DNA from: Sphingobacterium athyrii
Lineage (GTDB): Bacteria; Bacteroidota; Bacteroidia; Sphingobacteriales; Sphingobacteriaceae
Length of the DNA stretch: 64,000 bases
Assembly: GCF_003071065.1 (NCBI RefSeq)
Contig: NZ_QCXX01000004.1
Location: 614 to 64,613, forward strand
Reading direction: 5' to 3'
A model generated the notes under the pieces. It was not told the origin of the DNA. It saw only the letters and a list, made by a program, of their open reading frames with translations, and did not search any database. Below, one piece after another: positions 44,663-52,794 of this stretch; within the stretch, counting starts at the first letter, position 1; each line of letters begins with the position of its first letter. The position numbers and the translations under genes are program-made.

Positions 44663-45990
44663 TGGGGAAAATAAAGCAGCTCTTTCTGACCAATCAGTTT
44701 TTCTATTCCTTGTTGGGAATAGCGACGTTCTTTGCGATTTCTTTTTTTATGAAGGGATTGTTTACTGTTGCATGGATTGTGTTTTGGCTGTGGCTGGCGG
44801 TATTGATTTTTGATTTCATTGTATTATTCTCAGGCAAAGGACGTGTCGAAATCACAAGGATATATCCTGAGAAATTATCCAACGGCGATGAAAATCCGAT
44901 GAAATTAATGATCAATTCCTTTTACCCGTTTCCTACTTCCATCGAAATCTTGGAAGAATTTCCGATACAGTTGCAGATACGGAACAATGAATATTTTACC
45001 CGTTTGTCCGCATATCAAAGCACTGAAATTTCTTATTTGATGCGACCAACGCAAAGAGGTATATATGAGTTTGGCAGATGTATCGCACTGGTGAAGCGGT
45101 TTGGGTTCTTTAAAAGAAGGTTTTTGACCAATCAGGCGCAGCAGATCCCCTGTTATCCGTCATATATTCAATTGAGGAAGTATCAGCTTTTGGCGACGAG
45201 CAATAGACTTAATGAATTGGGAATAAAACGTATCCGTCGCATTGGCTCGGCCATGGAGTTTGATCACGTCAGGGAATATGTTCAGGGGGATGATTATCGA
45301 CACATGAACTGGAAGGCTACTGCGAAGATCAAAAAATTAATGGTCAATCAATATGAAGAGGAAAAATCACAACCGATCTATTCATTTATAGATTTGGGGC
45401 GAGCTATGCGAATGCCTTTTGATGGTCTCACATTACTGGATTATGCAATCAATGCATCATTGGTTCTTTCAAATGCGACAATATTAAAGCAGGACCGTGC
45501 TGGATTGTTGACTTTTTCGAAAGAGGTGAATGTGTTTATACCTGCCGAAAAGAGAAATAACCAAATGCTCAAGATTTCGGAAGCACTATATCAAGTGACC
45601 ACAAACTTTGAGGAACCTGAATATGGCAAACTCTATAGTTATGCAAAAGCGCATATCAATAAGCGCTCGCTAATCTTTCTCTATACAAATTTTGAGACAT
45701 TAGACTCTTTAAGAAGGCAGATGAATTACCTTTCTATGTTAAACCGGAGTCATATCATTGTTGTCATTGTCTTCAAAAATGTTGAAGTAGAAGATTTAGC
45801 CAAAAGTGCTCCGAAAAAGACCATTGAGATCTATAACCAGATCATTGCTGAGAAATTTATCTACGAGAAACAGCTTATAGTGCAAGAGCTCATCCGCAAT
45901 GGATTTCAGACGATCTATACTGCACCCGAAAATTTAACGATCAACTCAATCAATAAATATTTGGAAATAAAAGCACGCGGACTTATTTAA
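44662..45990 (+). CDS. DUF58-domain protein (vWA-like MoxR partner)
   Basis: 442 residues. Two N-terminal membrane helices (~14-55), then a beta-rich region and the DUF58 signature VREYVQGDDYRHMNWKATAK with IYSFIDLGRAMRM, the strand that begins the vWA-like fold. Only part of the metal-site pattern is kept (D-x-G-R instead of DxSxS), as in many DUF58 proteins. It is the last gene of the cluster; its 3' end overlaps the convergent Dabb gene by 8 nt. Confidence 0.94.
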   Translation: MGKIKQLFLTNQFFYSLLGIATFFAISFFMKGLFTVAWIVFWLWLAVLIFDFIVLFSGKGRVEITRIYPEKLSNGDENPMKLMINSFYPFPTSIEILEEFPIQLQIRNNEYFTRLSAYQSTEISYLMRPTQRGIYEFGRCIALVKRFGFFKRRFLTNQAQQIPCYPSYIQLRKYQLLATSNRLNELGIKRIRRIGSAMEFDHVREYVQGDDYRHMNWKATAKIKKLMVNQYEEEKSQPIYSFIDLGRAMRMPFDGLTLLDYAINASLVLSNATILKQDRAGLLTFSKEVNVFIPAEKRNNQMLKISEALYQVTTNFEEPEYGKLYSYAKAHINKRSLIFLYTNFETLDSLRRQMNYLSMLNRSHIIVVIVFKNVEVEDLAKSAPKKTIEIYNQIIAEKFIYEKQLIVQELIRNGFQTIYTAPENLTINSINKYLEIKARGLI

Positions 45991-46387
45991 TGATGGAAGT
46001 ATCTTTGACCATGACTTTCGTCCAAAAATGCTGATATTTTTCGATCGCTTTCAGGTGGATCGGGTGTGTTTCGTATACAGTGATATCTTTAAGGTCCTTG
46101 AATGTGACAATCAATGTATAGTCAAAGCTATTATCAACGACTGCTCGCGCATTTGTCGGTGCTGGAATGCCATAATTGAGCGTTTTGATCGTATCAATTT
46201 TGCGGAGTTCTTCAAAGAAACCGACAAAATCCTTTTTATCTTTTTCACTGATATCTTCCTTCAGCCAAAAATTAACAACATGAATAATTGTGCTGGGGTG
46301 TAGGTCATTATCTGACTGCGCCGGATTTGCCCATGTGGGTGCGGTGACGAGCACCATAGGTGCAAGTAAAAAATTGCGTCTTTTCAT
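45983..46387 (-). CDS. Secreted Dabb (dimeric alpha-beta barrel) protein
   Basis: 134 residues. An N-terminal signal with twin basic residues (MKRRNFLLAPMVLVTAPTWA) is followed by a stress-responsive alpha/beta-barrel domain: IIHVVNFWLKEDISEKDKKDFVGFFEELR, the strand FDYTLIVTFKD and the late YETHPIHLKAIEKY. The R-R is not a full Tat motif, so Sec export is as likely. Function unknown. It reads towards the DUF58 gene, with an 8-nt 3' overlap. Confidence 0.88.
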   Translation of the reverse strand: MKRRNFLLAPMVLVTAPTWANPAQSDNDLHPSTIIHVVNFWLKEDISEKDKKDFVGFFEELRKIDTIKTLNYGIPAPTNARAVVDNSFDYTLIVTFKDLKDITVYETHPIHLKAIEKYQHFWTKVMVKDTSIIK

Positions 46388-46420
46388 TGATGATACGGTT
46401 TAGAACCATTAAGGTACAAA

Positions 46421-46449
46421 AAAAGAGATACATTTCTTGCATCCCTTTT
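46421..46449 (-). terminator. Intrinsic terminator of metK
   Basis: Minus-strand stem of 12 bp with two G-U pairs (core GGGATGCA with TGTATCTC) and a 5-nt AGAAA loop, followed by TTTTTTT. About 20 nt after the metK stop. Confidence 0.75.
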
Positions 46450-46469
46450 TTTATTTTAGTAGCTAGTCC

Positions 46470-47723
46470 TTATAGACCGAACTCTTCTTTTACTTTTTCG
46501 ATGTAGTCCAATTTTTCCCAAGTGAATAATTCGACCTCGATTTGTTTCTTTTCTCCAGTGGAACTTTCAAATTCTTTCGTTACTTTTCTTGGAGTTCGTC
46601 CCATGTGACCATATGCTGCAGTCTCGGAATAGATTGGATTTCTTAAACCAAGACGAGTCTCGATACCATAAGGAGTCATATCAAATAGATGCGCTATTTT
46701 ATCAGCGATCTGACCGTCTGTGAGATTTACTTTGCTTGTGCCATAGGTGTTCACATAAATACCCATTGGGTCTTTTACGCCAATTGCGTAGGAGATCTGA
46801 ACAAGGATTTCGTCCGCTACACCTGCCGCAACTAGGTTTTTGGCAATATGACGGGTCGCATATGCTGCTGAGCGATCCACTTTTGACGGATCTTTTCCTG
46901 AAAAGGCACCGCCACCATGGGCACCTTTGCCTCCGTACGTATCAACAATGATCTTCCGGCCAGTAAGCCCTGTATCGCCATGTGGCCCCCCGATAACAAA
47001 CTTACCTGTGGGATTGATATGGAATTTAATCTCATCATTGAATAACAGCTGAAGCTCTGGCTTCAATTGTGCCTTTACGCGAGGGATTAAGATTGTTTTG
47101 ATATCCTGCGTAATCTTGTCCAACATGACCGGTTCGGTGTCGAAGTCATCATGCTGTGTAGAAATTACAATGGTGTCAATTCTTTTTGGTTTGTGGTCAT
47201 CACCATATTCCAAGGTTACTTGTGACTTGGCATCCGGACGTAAATACTGTATTTCATTGTTTTCCCGACGCAGCTCTGCTAGCTCATATAAAAGGCGGTG
47301 GGAAAGATCCAAGGCTAAGGGCATGAAGTTGTCCGTTTCATTGTTGGCATAACCAAACATGATGCCTTGATCACCAGCTCCCTGCTCTTGTCTTGTTTTG
47401 CGGTCCACACCCTGATTGATATCTGCAGATTGCTCATGGATTGCAGATAACACACCACAAGAATTTGCTTCAAACATATATTCAGACTTTGTGTAGCCAA
47501 TTTTTTGGATAACAGAGCGGGCTATTTTCTGCACATCTAAGTAGATGTTCGATTTAACTTCACCAGCGAGAACGACCTGTCCAGTCGTTACCAAAGTCTC
47601 AATAGCAACACGTGAATCTTCATCCCATGCTAAAAAATTGTCTATTAATGCATCTGAAATTTGGTCCGCTACTTTGTCCGGATGCCCTTCAGAAACAGAT
47701 TCTGACGTAAATAAATAAGCCAT
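46470..47723 (-). CDS. metK: S-adenosylmethionine synthetase
   Basis: 417 residues. It makes S-adenosylmethionine from ATP and methionine. All hallmark motifs are present: [27 protein letters not shown] (signature 1), [19 protein letters not shown] (signature 2 with the P-loop-like glycines), and the DTYGG-type loop before it. The N-terminus [18 protein letters not shown] is standard, so the start is secure. A 5' leader of about 170 nt contains a probable SAM-II-type riboswitch, and the gene has its own terminator, so this is a single-gene unit under SAM control. Confidence 0.98.
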   Translation of the reverse strand: MAYLFTSESVSEGHPDKVADQISDALIDNFLAWDEDSRVAIETLVTTGQVVLAGEVKSNIYLDVQKIARSVIQKIGYTKSEYMFEANSCGVLSAIHEQSADINQGVDRKTRQEQGAGDQGIMFGYANNETDNFMPLALDLSHRLLYELAELRRENNEIQYLRPDAKSQVTLEYGDDHKPKRIDTIVISTQHDDFDTEPVMLDKITQDIKTILIPRVKAQLKPELQLLFNDEIKFHINPTGKFVIGGPHGDTGLTGRKIIVDTYGGKGAHGGGAFSGKDPSKVDRSAAYATRHIAKNLVAAGVADEILVQISYAIGVKDPMGIYVNTYGTSKVNLTDGQIADKIAHLFDMTPYGIETRLGLRNPIYSETAAYGHMGRTPRKVTKEFESSTGEKKQIEVELFTWEKLDYIEKVKEEFGL

Positions 47724-47798
47724 GCCTTACGTAATTTTAATATTGGATTTGCGCTAGAAATGAAATAACAGCAAAGTGATAAGAGCCGTGATAGCGAA

Positions 47799-47879
47799 GG
47801 GTTTTTAGCACTTTTTTACTGTGGTTGCAATCTCCTTGTCGTTGCTTTGTGTAGGCAACAGCACGCAAATCAGTCCACA
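47799..47879 (-). ncRNA. Probable SAM-II riboswitch with an extended loop (metK leader)
   Basis: Minus-strand order: P1 5' arm TGTGG (47879-47875), CTGATTT (47873-47867), an extra hairpin GTTGC/GCAAC (47859-47841), AAGG (47837-47834), ATTGCAA (47831-47825), P1 3' arm CCACA (47824-47820), a 10-nt A-rich linker, and GCTAAAAACCC (47809-47799). The known SAM-II aptamer has the same order: P1, CUGAUUU, AACC, AUUGCAA, P1', A-rich linker, GCUAAAAAGGG. The pseudoknot pairs have swapped together: CC...GGG there, GG...CCC here. The extra hairpin makes loop 1 longer than in the classical form. From memory, long-loop SAM-II variants are known. Confidence 0.78.
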
Positions 47880-47897
47880 TTCTATTTTTTGTTGCGA

Positions 47898-47905
47898 CAA
47901 AGCTA
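47898..47905 (-). promoter_or_regulatory. Promoter -7 element (TAGCTTTG) of metK
   Basis: Exact TAnnTTTG on the minus strand. It ends 18 nt before the aptamer's first base pair, so the riboswitch would begin within about 12 nt of the transcript start. TTTG at 47934-47931 is a possible -33 box with a slightly long 25-nt spacer. Confidence 0.5.
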
Positions 47906-48019
47906 CAATACTTTGTGGGATATTTAAAATCAAATTTGTCTTTTAATTTTAAAAGACTTAAAAAGCGACGCTAAAACGGTACAAAGATTACATTATTTTA
48001 AGAAATTGGTAATTTCCGT

Positions 48020-48027
48020 TATCTTTG
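48020..48027 (+). promoter_or_regulatory. Promoter -7 element (TATCTTTG) of the lipid kinase gene
   Basis: Exact TAnnTTTG ending 3 nt before the ATG at 48031; a leaderless transcript is expected. Confidence 0.5.
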
Positions 48028-48030
48028 GAT

Positions 48031-48909
48031 ATGTCAGAACGTAAACAAATATTGTTTGTTATTAACCCTATTTCAGGAGGAAAACGTAAAACGTCCTTTA
48101 AAAAGCAGGTATTGGATGTGCTGGATTTGCAGAAATTTGATCCTACATTTCAGCAAACTGCAAGACCCAACCACGCTTATGAAATCGGTTTGCAGGCCGT
48201 TCAGGAAGGATACGATGCGGTGATCGCAGTGGGTGGTGATGGAACGATCAACGAGCTGGGGTCTGCTTTAGTCGGTTCAGGCATACCCTTGGGTATTATT
48301 CCGGAAGGATCTGGTAATGGTCTGGCACTCTACTTAGGTATCCCGATGAATGAAGCTGCGGCTATCCGCCGTATAAACCGTTTTGAATCTATAGAAGTTG
48401 ATTGTGGTGTTATCAATGACCGACGTTTTTTTAATATAGCGGGACTCGGATTTGATGCATCGGTGAGTGAAAATTTTGCCAACGAAAATATTCGCGGTCC
48501 ATTGGGCTATATGAAATCTGTTTTTAATGTGCTGAGCAAATACCAGCCAGCGCATTATAAATTAACGATAGATGGAAAAGTCTACGAACGACAGGCCTTT
48601 ATGATCAGTGTCGCCAACTCGCCTCAATATGGGAATAATGCTTATATCGCGCCACAAGCTTCGGTCAACGACGGGATATTGGATGTCTGTATCGTGCATA
48701 AGTTCCCTTTATATATCTTACCAAAAATGATTTTTCACCTATTTAATAAATCCGCGGATCAGTCAAGTTATGTGGAGATCATTCCAGGCAAGAATATTGA
48801 GATTGAGGTAGATGCGGTGTCACCGGTGCATGTGGATGGAGAACCCCTAGAACTTGGTGATAAGCTAAATATTTCCATTATGCCAAAGGCGATAAAAATT
48901 ATTTGTTAA
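48031..48909 (+). CDS. YegS/BmrU-family lipid kinase (diacylglycerol kinase-like)
   Basis: 292 residues. The two-domain NAD-kinase/DAGK fold: INPISGGKRK at the N-terminus, the GGDGTINE motif (68-75), the following PEGSGNGLA, and the C-terminal beta-sandwich with DGEPLELGDKLNISIMPKA. It phosphorylates a lipid such as diacylglycerol or a sphingosine-type base; sphingolipids are typical of Sphingobacteriaceae, so a long-chain-base substrate is possible but unproven. The ATG at 48031 is preferred over a TTG two codons upstream. The next gene starts 4 nt after its stop. Confidence 0.94.
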   Translation: MSERKQILFVINPISGGKRKTSFKKQVLDVLDLQKFDPTFQQTARPNHAYEIGLQAVQEGYDAVIAVGGDGTINELGSALVGSGIPLGIIPEGSGNGLALYLGIPMNEAAAIRRINRFESIEVDCGVINDRRFFNIAGLGFDASVSENFANENIRGPLGYMKSVFNVLSKYQPAHYKLTIDGKVYERQAFMISVANSPQYGNNAYIAPQASVNDGILDVCIVHKFPLYILPKMIFHLFNKSADQSSYVEIIPGKNIEIEVDAVSPVHVDGEPLELGDKLNISIMPKAIKIIC

Positions 48910-48913
48910 AATC

Positions 48914-49264
48914 ATGAGTAAAAATAAGAAACAGTCTTACGAAGGCGTTGTATATTCAACGGATGATAGTTTTAACTACCAGCTTGCCGATCTTTTCCAG
49001 GAAGCGGAGACATTACCTGTCAACCAGCAGAACCTTAAAGTGCAGCTTGACCGCAAAATGCGGAAGGGCAAAGTTGTTACCCTGGTCACGGGTTTTATAG
49101 GACAAGCGGAAGATCTGGAGGCCTTGGGTAAATTCCTGAAACAAAAATGTGGAGTGGGGGGCACGGTGAAAGACGGGGAAATTGTTATTCAGGGTGAATT
49201 TAAGCAAAAGATCTATGATTTGTTACTTAAGGAAGGGTATCGGGTGAAATTAGTTGGTGGTTAA
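48914..49264 (+). CDS. SUI1/eIF1-family translation factor (YciH-like)
   Basis: 116 residues. The C-terminal ~85 residues are a SUI1 domain: LKVQLDRKMRKGKVVTLVTGFIG, then LGKFLKQKCGVGGTVKDGEIVIQGEFKQKI, the archaeal and bacterial eIF1 signature with the GVGGTVKDG motif. The homologue YciH is thought to help start-codon selection in E. coli. It is co-directional with the lipid kinase gene (4-nt gap). The link is interesting because many genes in this window look leaderless, but any direct connection is speculation. Confidence 0.92.
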   Translation: MSKNKKQSYEGVVYSTDDSFNYQLADLFQEAETLPVNQQNLKVQLDRKMRKGKVVTLVTGFIGQAEDLEALGKFLKQKCGVGGTVKDGEIVIQGEFKQKIYDLLLKEGYRVKLVGG

Positions 49265-49696
49265 ACAACTATATCTGTGTGAATTATAGCAAATCTAATG
49301 GGTTGTTTATTAGGTGAATATGACAAAGAATAAACAGAGTTATTTATCAGAAAACATGAGTAATCACTTACTTTTTGTCGCTTAAAATCCTCGTTTTTCT
49401 TGCATATCAAAAAAAAAATGGTTTTCATTGTAAAATAATTATTGCTAATAAGCGATTTAGCTGATGGTAATAAGGATTATATACGGGAACTGCTGAGAAA
49501 AATGACACCATTGGTTGGTGTATTCAGTTTGAAAAAACAAATTTGATTTTTTTTATATATTTGAGATGAATATTTTAAATTTGACATTAAATATTAAATT
49601 TGCTTTGCAAAATTGACTTCAAAAGCGAATAAGAGTGCATATAATTTAAACAACATTATATATTTAAACAACAGTAAAAAACTAAAAATTAGAAAA
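49265..49696 (+). promoter_or_regulatory. 430-nt upstream region of the exbB-tonB operon
   Basis: AT-rich, with no convincing gene. It contains three TAnATTTG elements on a roughly 20-nt period (TATATTTG 49556-49563, TAAATTTG 49576-49583, TAAATTTG 49595-49602), any of which could start the operon with a leader of about 90-130 nt. It also has a small hairpin ACACCA/TGGTGT near 49505-49522. No -33 TTTG has ideal spacing. A 21-codon ORF at 49320 looks like chance. Confidence 0.4.
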
Positions 49697-50521
49697 ATGG
49701 CAAACGCACCTAAAACTGCTGCAAAACAAGAGAGCAACAACGGAGGATCTTTCTTTGCTCAAGCTGCAATCATCATCTGTTTCATCGTGGGTTTCTGTGT
49801 ATGGAAATTTGTGATGGGAAATCCGACTAACTTCGTTGACAACAACCCTGAAAATGCTCCTAACCCAGGTAACTACTTAGGAATGGTTTACCATGCTGGG
49901 GCTATCGTACCTGTTTTGCTTGGTTTATTCTTAATGGTTTGGGTTTTCTCCGTAGAACGTTTTATCGTTATCAACAAAGCTTCTGGTACTGGAAACGTTG
50001 GAAACTTTGTAAGAAAAATTCAATCTTTGATTAATGGTGGAAACATCGATTCAGCTATCGCTGAGTGTGACAAGCAAAAAGGTTCAGTTGCAAACGTAGT
50101 TAAAGCGGGTTTATTGAAATACAAAGCCGTATCAGCTGACGTTAACGTTGACACCGAAAAAGCGACTATCGCAATTCAAAAAGAAATCGAAGAAACTACA
50201 GCATTAGAAATGCCAATGTTAGAGAAAAACTTAAACGTAATCGCAACATTAGTTTCTATCGGTACATTATGTGGTCTATTAGGTACAGTAACAGGTATGA
50301 TCAAAGCCTTCTCGGCGTTGGCAACCGGTGGTGCTCCAGATTCAGCTAAATTAGCAAACGGTATCTCTGAGGCCTTGATCAATACAGCAACAGGTATCGC
50401 GACTTCAACATTCGCTATCGTATTGTATAACATCTTTACTGCAAAAATCGATAAATTAACTTACTCTATCGACGAAGCTGGTTTCTCAATCGTACAAACA
50501 TACGCTGCAAACCACAAATAA
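49697..50521 (+). CDS. exbB: ExbB/TolQ/MotA-type proton channel subunit
   Basis: 274 residues. Membrane helices at ~28-48, ~75-98 and two in the C-terminal half (~180-205, 225-250). The MotA/TolQ/ExbB core is clear: MLEKNLNVIATLVSIGTLCGLLGTVTGMIKAF followed by ISEALINTATGIATSTFAIVLYNIF. It forms the pentameric channel that lets protons drive TonB. The start is the ATG at 49697 (MANAPK); the frame extends 28 codons upstream without a better start. Codon use is biased to frequent codons, as in a well expressed gene. Confidence 0.94.
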   Translation: MANAPKTAAKQESNNGGSFFAQAAIIICFIVGFCVWKFVMGNPTNFVDNNPENAPNPGNYLGMVYHAGAIVPVLLGLFLMVWVFSVERFIVINKASGTGNVGNFVRKIQSLINGGNIDSAIAECDKQKGSVANVVKAGLLKYKAVSADVNVDTEKATIAIQKEIEETTALEMPMLEKNLNVIATLVSIGTLCGLLGTVTGMIKAFSALATGGAPDSAKLANGISEALINTATGIATSTFAIVLYNIFTAKIDKLTYSIDEAGFSIVQTYAANHK

Positions 50522-50536
50522 GAACTGTGATGAAAA

Positions 50537-50566
50537 TTTTTGATTTTATTTTATGGAAATCAAAAA
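50537..50566 (+). repeat. Inverted repeat in the exbB-exbD gap
   Basis: A perfect 10-bp AT-rich inverted repeat, TTTTTGATTT and AAATCAAAAA, with a 10-nt loop, in the 103-nt gap. It could stabilise exbB mRNA or lower read-through into exbD. It has no T-run of its own. Confidence 0.4.
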
Positions 50567-50624
50567 TCTAAAGCATCATAGGATAGAAGATTGAGTTTAA
50601 TTAATTTAAAAAGAAGAATTTAAA

Positions 50625-51287
50625 ATGGGTAAAGCAAAAGTAAAAAGAGCCAGTACGTCTATCGACATGACAGCGATGTGTGACGTATCGTTCTTGCTGC
50701 TTACGTTCTTCGTATTAACGGCGACAGCGCGCCAACCGGAAGCATTGACGGTGGATACCCCAGCATCAACTACGAAAGATAAATTACCTGACTCTAATGT
50801 AGGTATGATTACGATCGGTGATGGTGGAAAAGTTTTCTTCGGAACGACGGATCAACAGGTTCGCGTAAAAGCACTAGAAAGAATGTCTGCAAAATACGGC
50901 ATTGGCTTTTCGCAAGAGGACTACGATCATTTCAAACTGATGGAGAACTTTGGTGTACCAATGTCTAAGTTGAAAGGATTATTGGCTCTGGACGGCAGCA
51001 AGCGCACTGAAAAGGGTGTACAAACGGGTATTCCGATTGACAGTACAGAAAATACCTCTAACGAGTTGTACTACTGGGTGCAAAACACACGTTTAGCTGC
51101 TGAAGAAGTAAATAAAGAAAAGGAATCATCGGACAGGAACTTTGTTCACCCGGGCCCTTTGAAGATTGCTATCAAAGCTGATGCAAATGAAAAATATCCT
51201 TCTGTAAACCAGGTGATCGAAACATTGCGTAATCAAAAGCAAAACAAATTCAGTTTCATCACTGGCATGCGTGCTGAGGAAAAATAA
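50625..51287 (+). CDS. exbD: ExbD/TolR-family protein (first copy)
   Basis: 220 residues. One N-terminal membrane helix (~17-38) with the ExbD signature DMTAMCDVSFLLLTFFVLTA, containing the conserved Asp in the membrane; a long periplasmic domain follows. It is longer than the second copy, with a variable insert around 60-160. It follows exbB by 103 nt and precedes the second exbD by 24 nt. Confidence 0.94.
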   Translation: MGKAKVKRASTSIDMTAMCDVSFLLLTFFVLTATARQPEALTVDTPASTTKDKLPDSNVGMITIGDGGKVFFGTTDQQVRVKALERMSAKYGIGFSQEDYDHFKLMENFGVPMSKLKGLLALDGSKRTEKGVQTGIPIDSTENTSNELYYWVQNTRLAAEEVNKEKESSDRNFVHPGPLKIAIKADANEKYPSVNQVIETLRNQKQNKFSFITGMRAEEK

Positions 51288-51311
51288 TTGACGATTTAAT
51301 AAGAACAAAAA

Positions 51312-51869
51312 ATGGCAGAATTAAATCAGGATAGTGGTAAAAAAGGCAAAGGCGGGAAAGTTCGGTCCAAGAAAAATGGTGGTAAGGTCGACCTTACAGC
51401 CATGGTGGATTTGGCCTTCCTATTGATTACCTTTTTCATGTTGACCACATCTTTAAATAAACCACAAGCGATGGACGTGGCGATGCCAGATAAAAATAAA
51501 GTTAAGGATGAGCCTCAGCCGGATTTATTGACAGCTGATAACCGTTCATTGACACTTTTATTGGGATCTGATAACAAAGTCTCTGTGATTTACGGACAAG
51601 TAAAAAATCCGATCGAAGGACCAACGACTGTTGGTTACGGAGCTGACGGTATTCGCAAGGTATTGCTGGAGAAAAAAGCCTATGTACCACGCGTTGCTGG
51701 CGGTAAGGATTTGATCGTTATCATTAGACCGAGTGATAAAAGCACGCAACGTAACCTAGTTGATATTCTTGACGAAATGAAAATCGTTGATATCAAACGT
51801 TACATGATTGCTAAAATCAGTCCAGAAGAAGTGGAGGTTTTAAAACGTGATAATATCTACAATGATTAA
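51312..51869 (+). CDS. exbD: ExbD/TolR-family protein (second copy)
   Basis: 185 residues. A basic N-terminus (KKGKGGKVRSKKNGGK), then the membrane segment VDLTAMVDLAFLLITFFML with the conserved Asp, and a periplasmic domain with VIIRPSDKSTQRNLVDILDEM. The two ExbDs differ in length and in periplasmic sequence, so a hetero-assembly in one channel is likely. Two ExbD genes in one operon are common in Bacteroidota. Confidence 0.94.
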   Translation: MAELNQDSGKKGKGGKVRSKKNGGKVDLTAMVDLAFLLITFFMLTTSLNKPQAMDVAMPDKNKVKDEPQPDLLTADNRSLTLLLGSDNKVSVIYGQVKNPIEGPTTVGYGADGIRKVLLEKKAYVPRVAGGKDLIVIIRPSDKSTQRNLVDILDEMKIVDIKRYMIAKISPEEVEVLKRDNIYND

Positions 51870-51902
51870 TCATTTTTAGATAGCACGATAAAGTATAAAA
51901 AT

Positions 51903-52793
51903 ATGATAGGGTCAAAATTAGATATTTTTAAGAAAGAATGGCTTGAGGTCGTTTTTCAGGGACGTAACAAAGAATACGGAGCGTATGAGCTGCGTAAACT
52001 TGCCCCTAAAGCGACTAATAGAGGATTGCTTGTCGTTATCGGCGTAGTCGTTCTTGCCAGCCTTCTTCGTCTTTTCGGAGATAAAATTTTTCCGAAGAAA
52101 CCTGTTGAAGCACCTCCTGCAGTAACAGAAGTTACCTTGGAAGACCTTGAAGAGATCAAACCACCAGAACCACCAGAAGAGGAGCCCCTTCCACAAGAAC
52201 CGGAAGAGAAACCTCAGCAAGTGGCTATGGATGTGCCAAAAGAGGATTTGATTCGTTTTCCTGAGCCAAAAGTAGCTCCCGCAAATAAAGTTGTGGAAGA
52301 AGTTGCTTCTCAGGAAGAGTTGAAAGATCCAAACAAAACTCCGGCACGCATCACTTTGAAAGGTAGTCCTACAGGTACTTCGGTAGCACGTGGTGAGTTT
52401 GGTTCGAAGAAACAGGACGGTGGAATCACTGGTGTTTCAAAAGGAGATCCAAACGGTGATCCAAATGGAGATAAAATCTTTACGGCGGTAGAGGTGAATC
52501 CAGAGCCAATTGGAGGTATGAAAGCGTTTATGTCATGGATTTCTTCTAACTATGATTATCCGCAAGCGGCATTAGAAAATGGAATCAACGGTGTTGTGGA
52601 AGTTTCTTTCGTCGTGGAAAGAGATGGTAGCTTGACAGATATCAACGTAAAACGCGATTTGAAATATGGTACGGGAGATGCAGCTGTTAAGTTGTTGAAG
52701 AAAGCTAAAAAATGGAAACCAGGTATTCAAAATGGTCGTCCAGTTCGTGTAGCTTACACCCTGCCAATTCGTTTGAATACTATTCAAAATTAG
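51903..52793 (+). CDS. tonB: TonB-family energy transducer
   Basis: 296 residues. N-terminal cytoplasmic motif FQGRNKEYGAYELRK, typical of Bacteroidota TonB, one membrane helix (~40-58), an acidic Pro/Glu-rich spacer (~85-110, PPEPPEEEPLPQEPEEKP), then a Gly/Asp-rich linker and a C-terminal TonB_C domain (~205-296) with VEVSFVVERDGSLTDINVKRDL and VRVAYTLPIRL. It carries force from the ExbBD motor to outer-membrane receptors. The next gene starts 1 nt after its stop. Confidence 0.95.
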   Translation: MIGSKLDIFKKEWLEVVFQGRNKEYGAYELRKLAPKATNRGLLVVIGVVVLASLLRLFGDKIFPKKPVEAPPAVTEVTLEDLEEIKPPEPPEEEPLPQEPEEKPQQVAMDVPKEDLIRFPEPKVAPANKVVEEVASQEELKDPNKTPARITLKGSPTGTSVARGEFGSKKQDGGITGVSKGDPNGDPNGDKIFTAVEVNPEPIGGMKAFMSWISSNYDYPQAALENGINGVVEVSFVVERDGSLTDINVKRDLKYGTGDAAVKLLKKAKKWKPGIQNGRPVRVAYTLPIRLNTIQN

Positions 52794-52794
52794 A

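Noticed and set aside
49320-49385. 21-codon ORF before exbB (starts MTKNKQSY)
   Set aside because: Slightly similar to the start of the SUI1 gene product, but short, AT-rich and without promoter or ribosome-binding site; likely chance.
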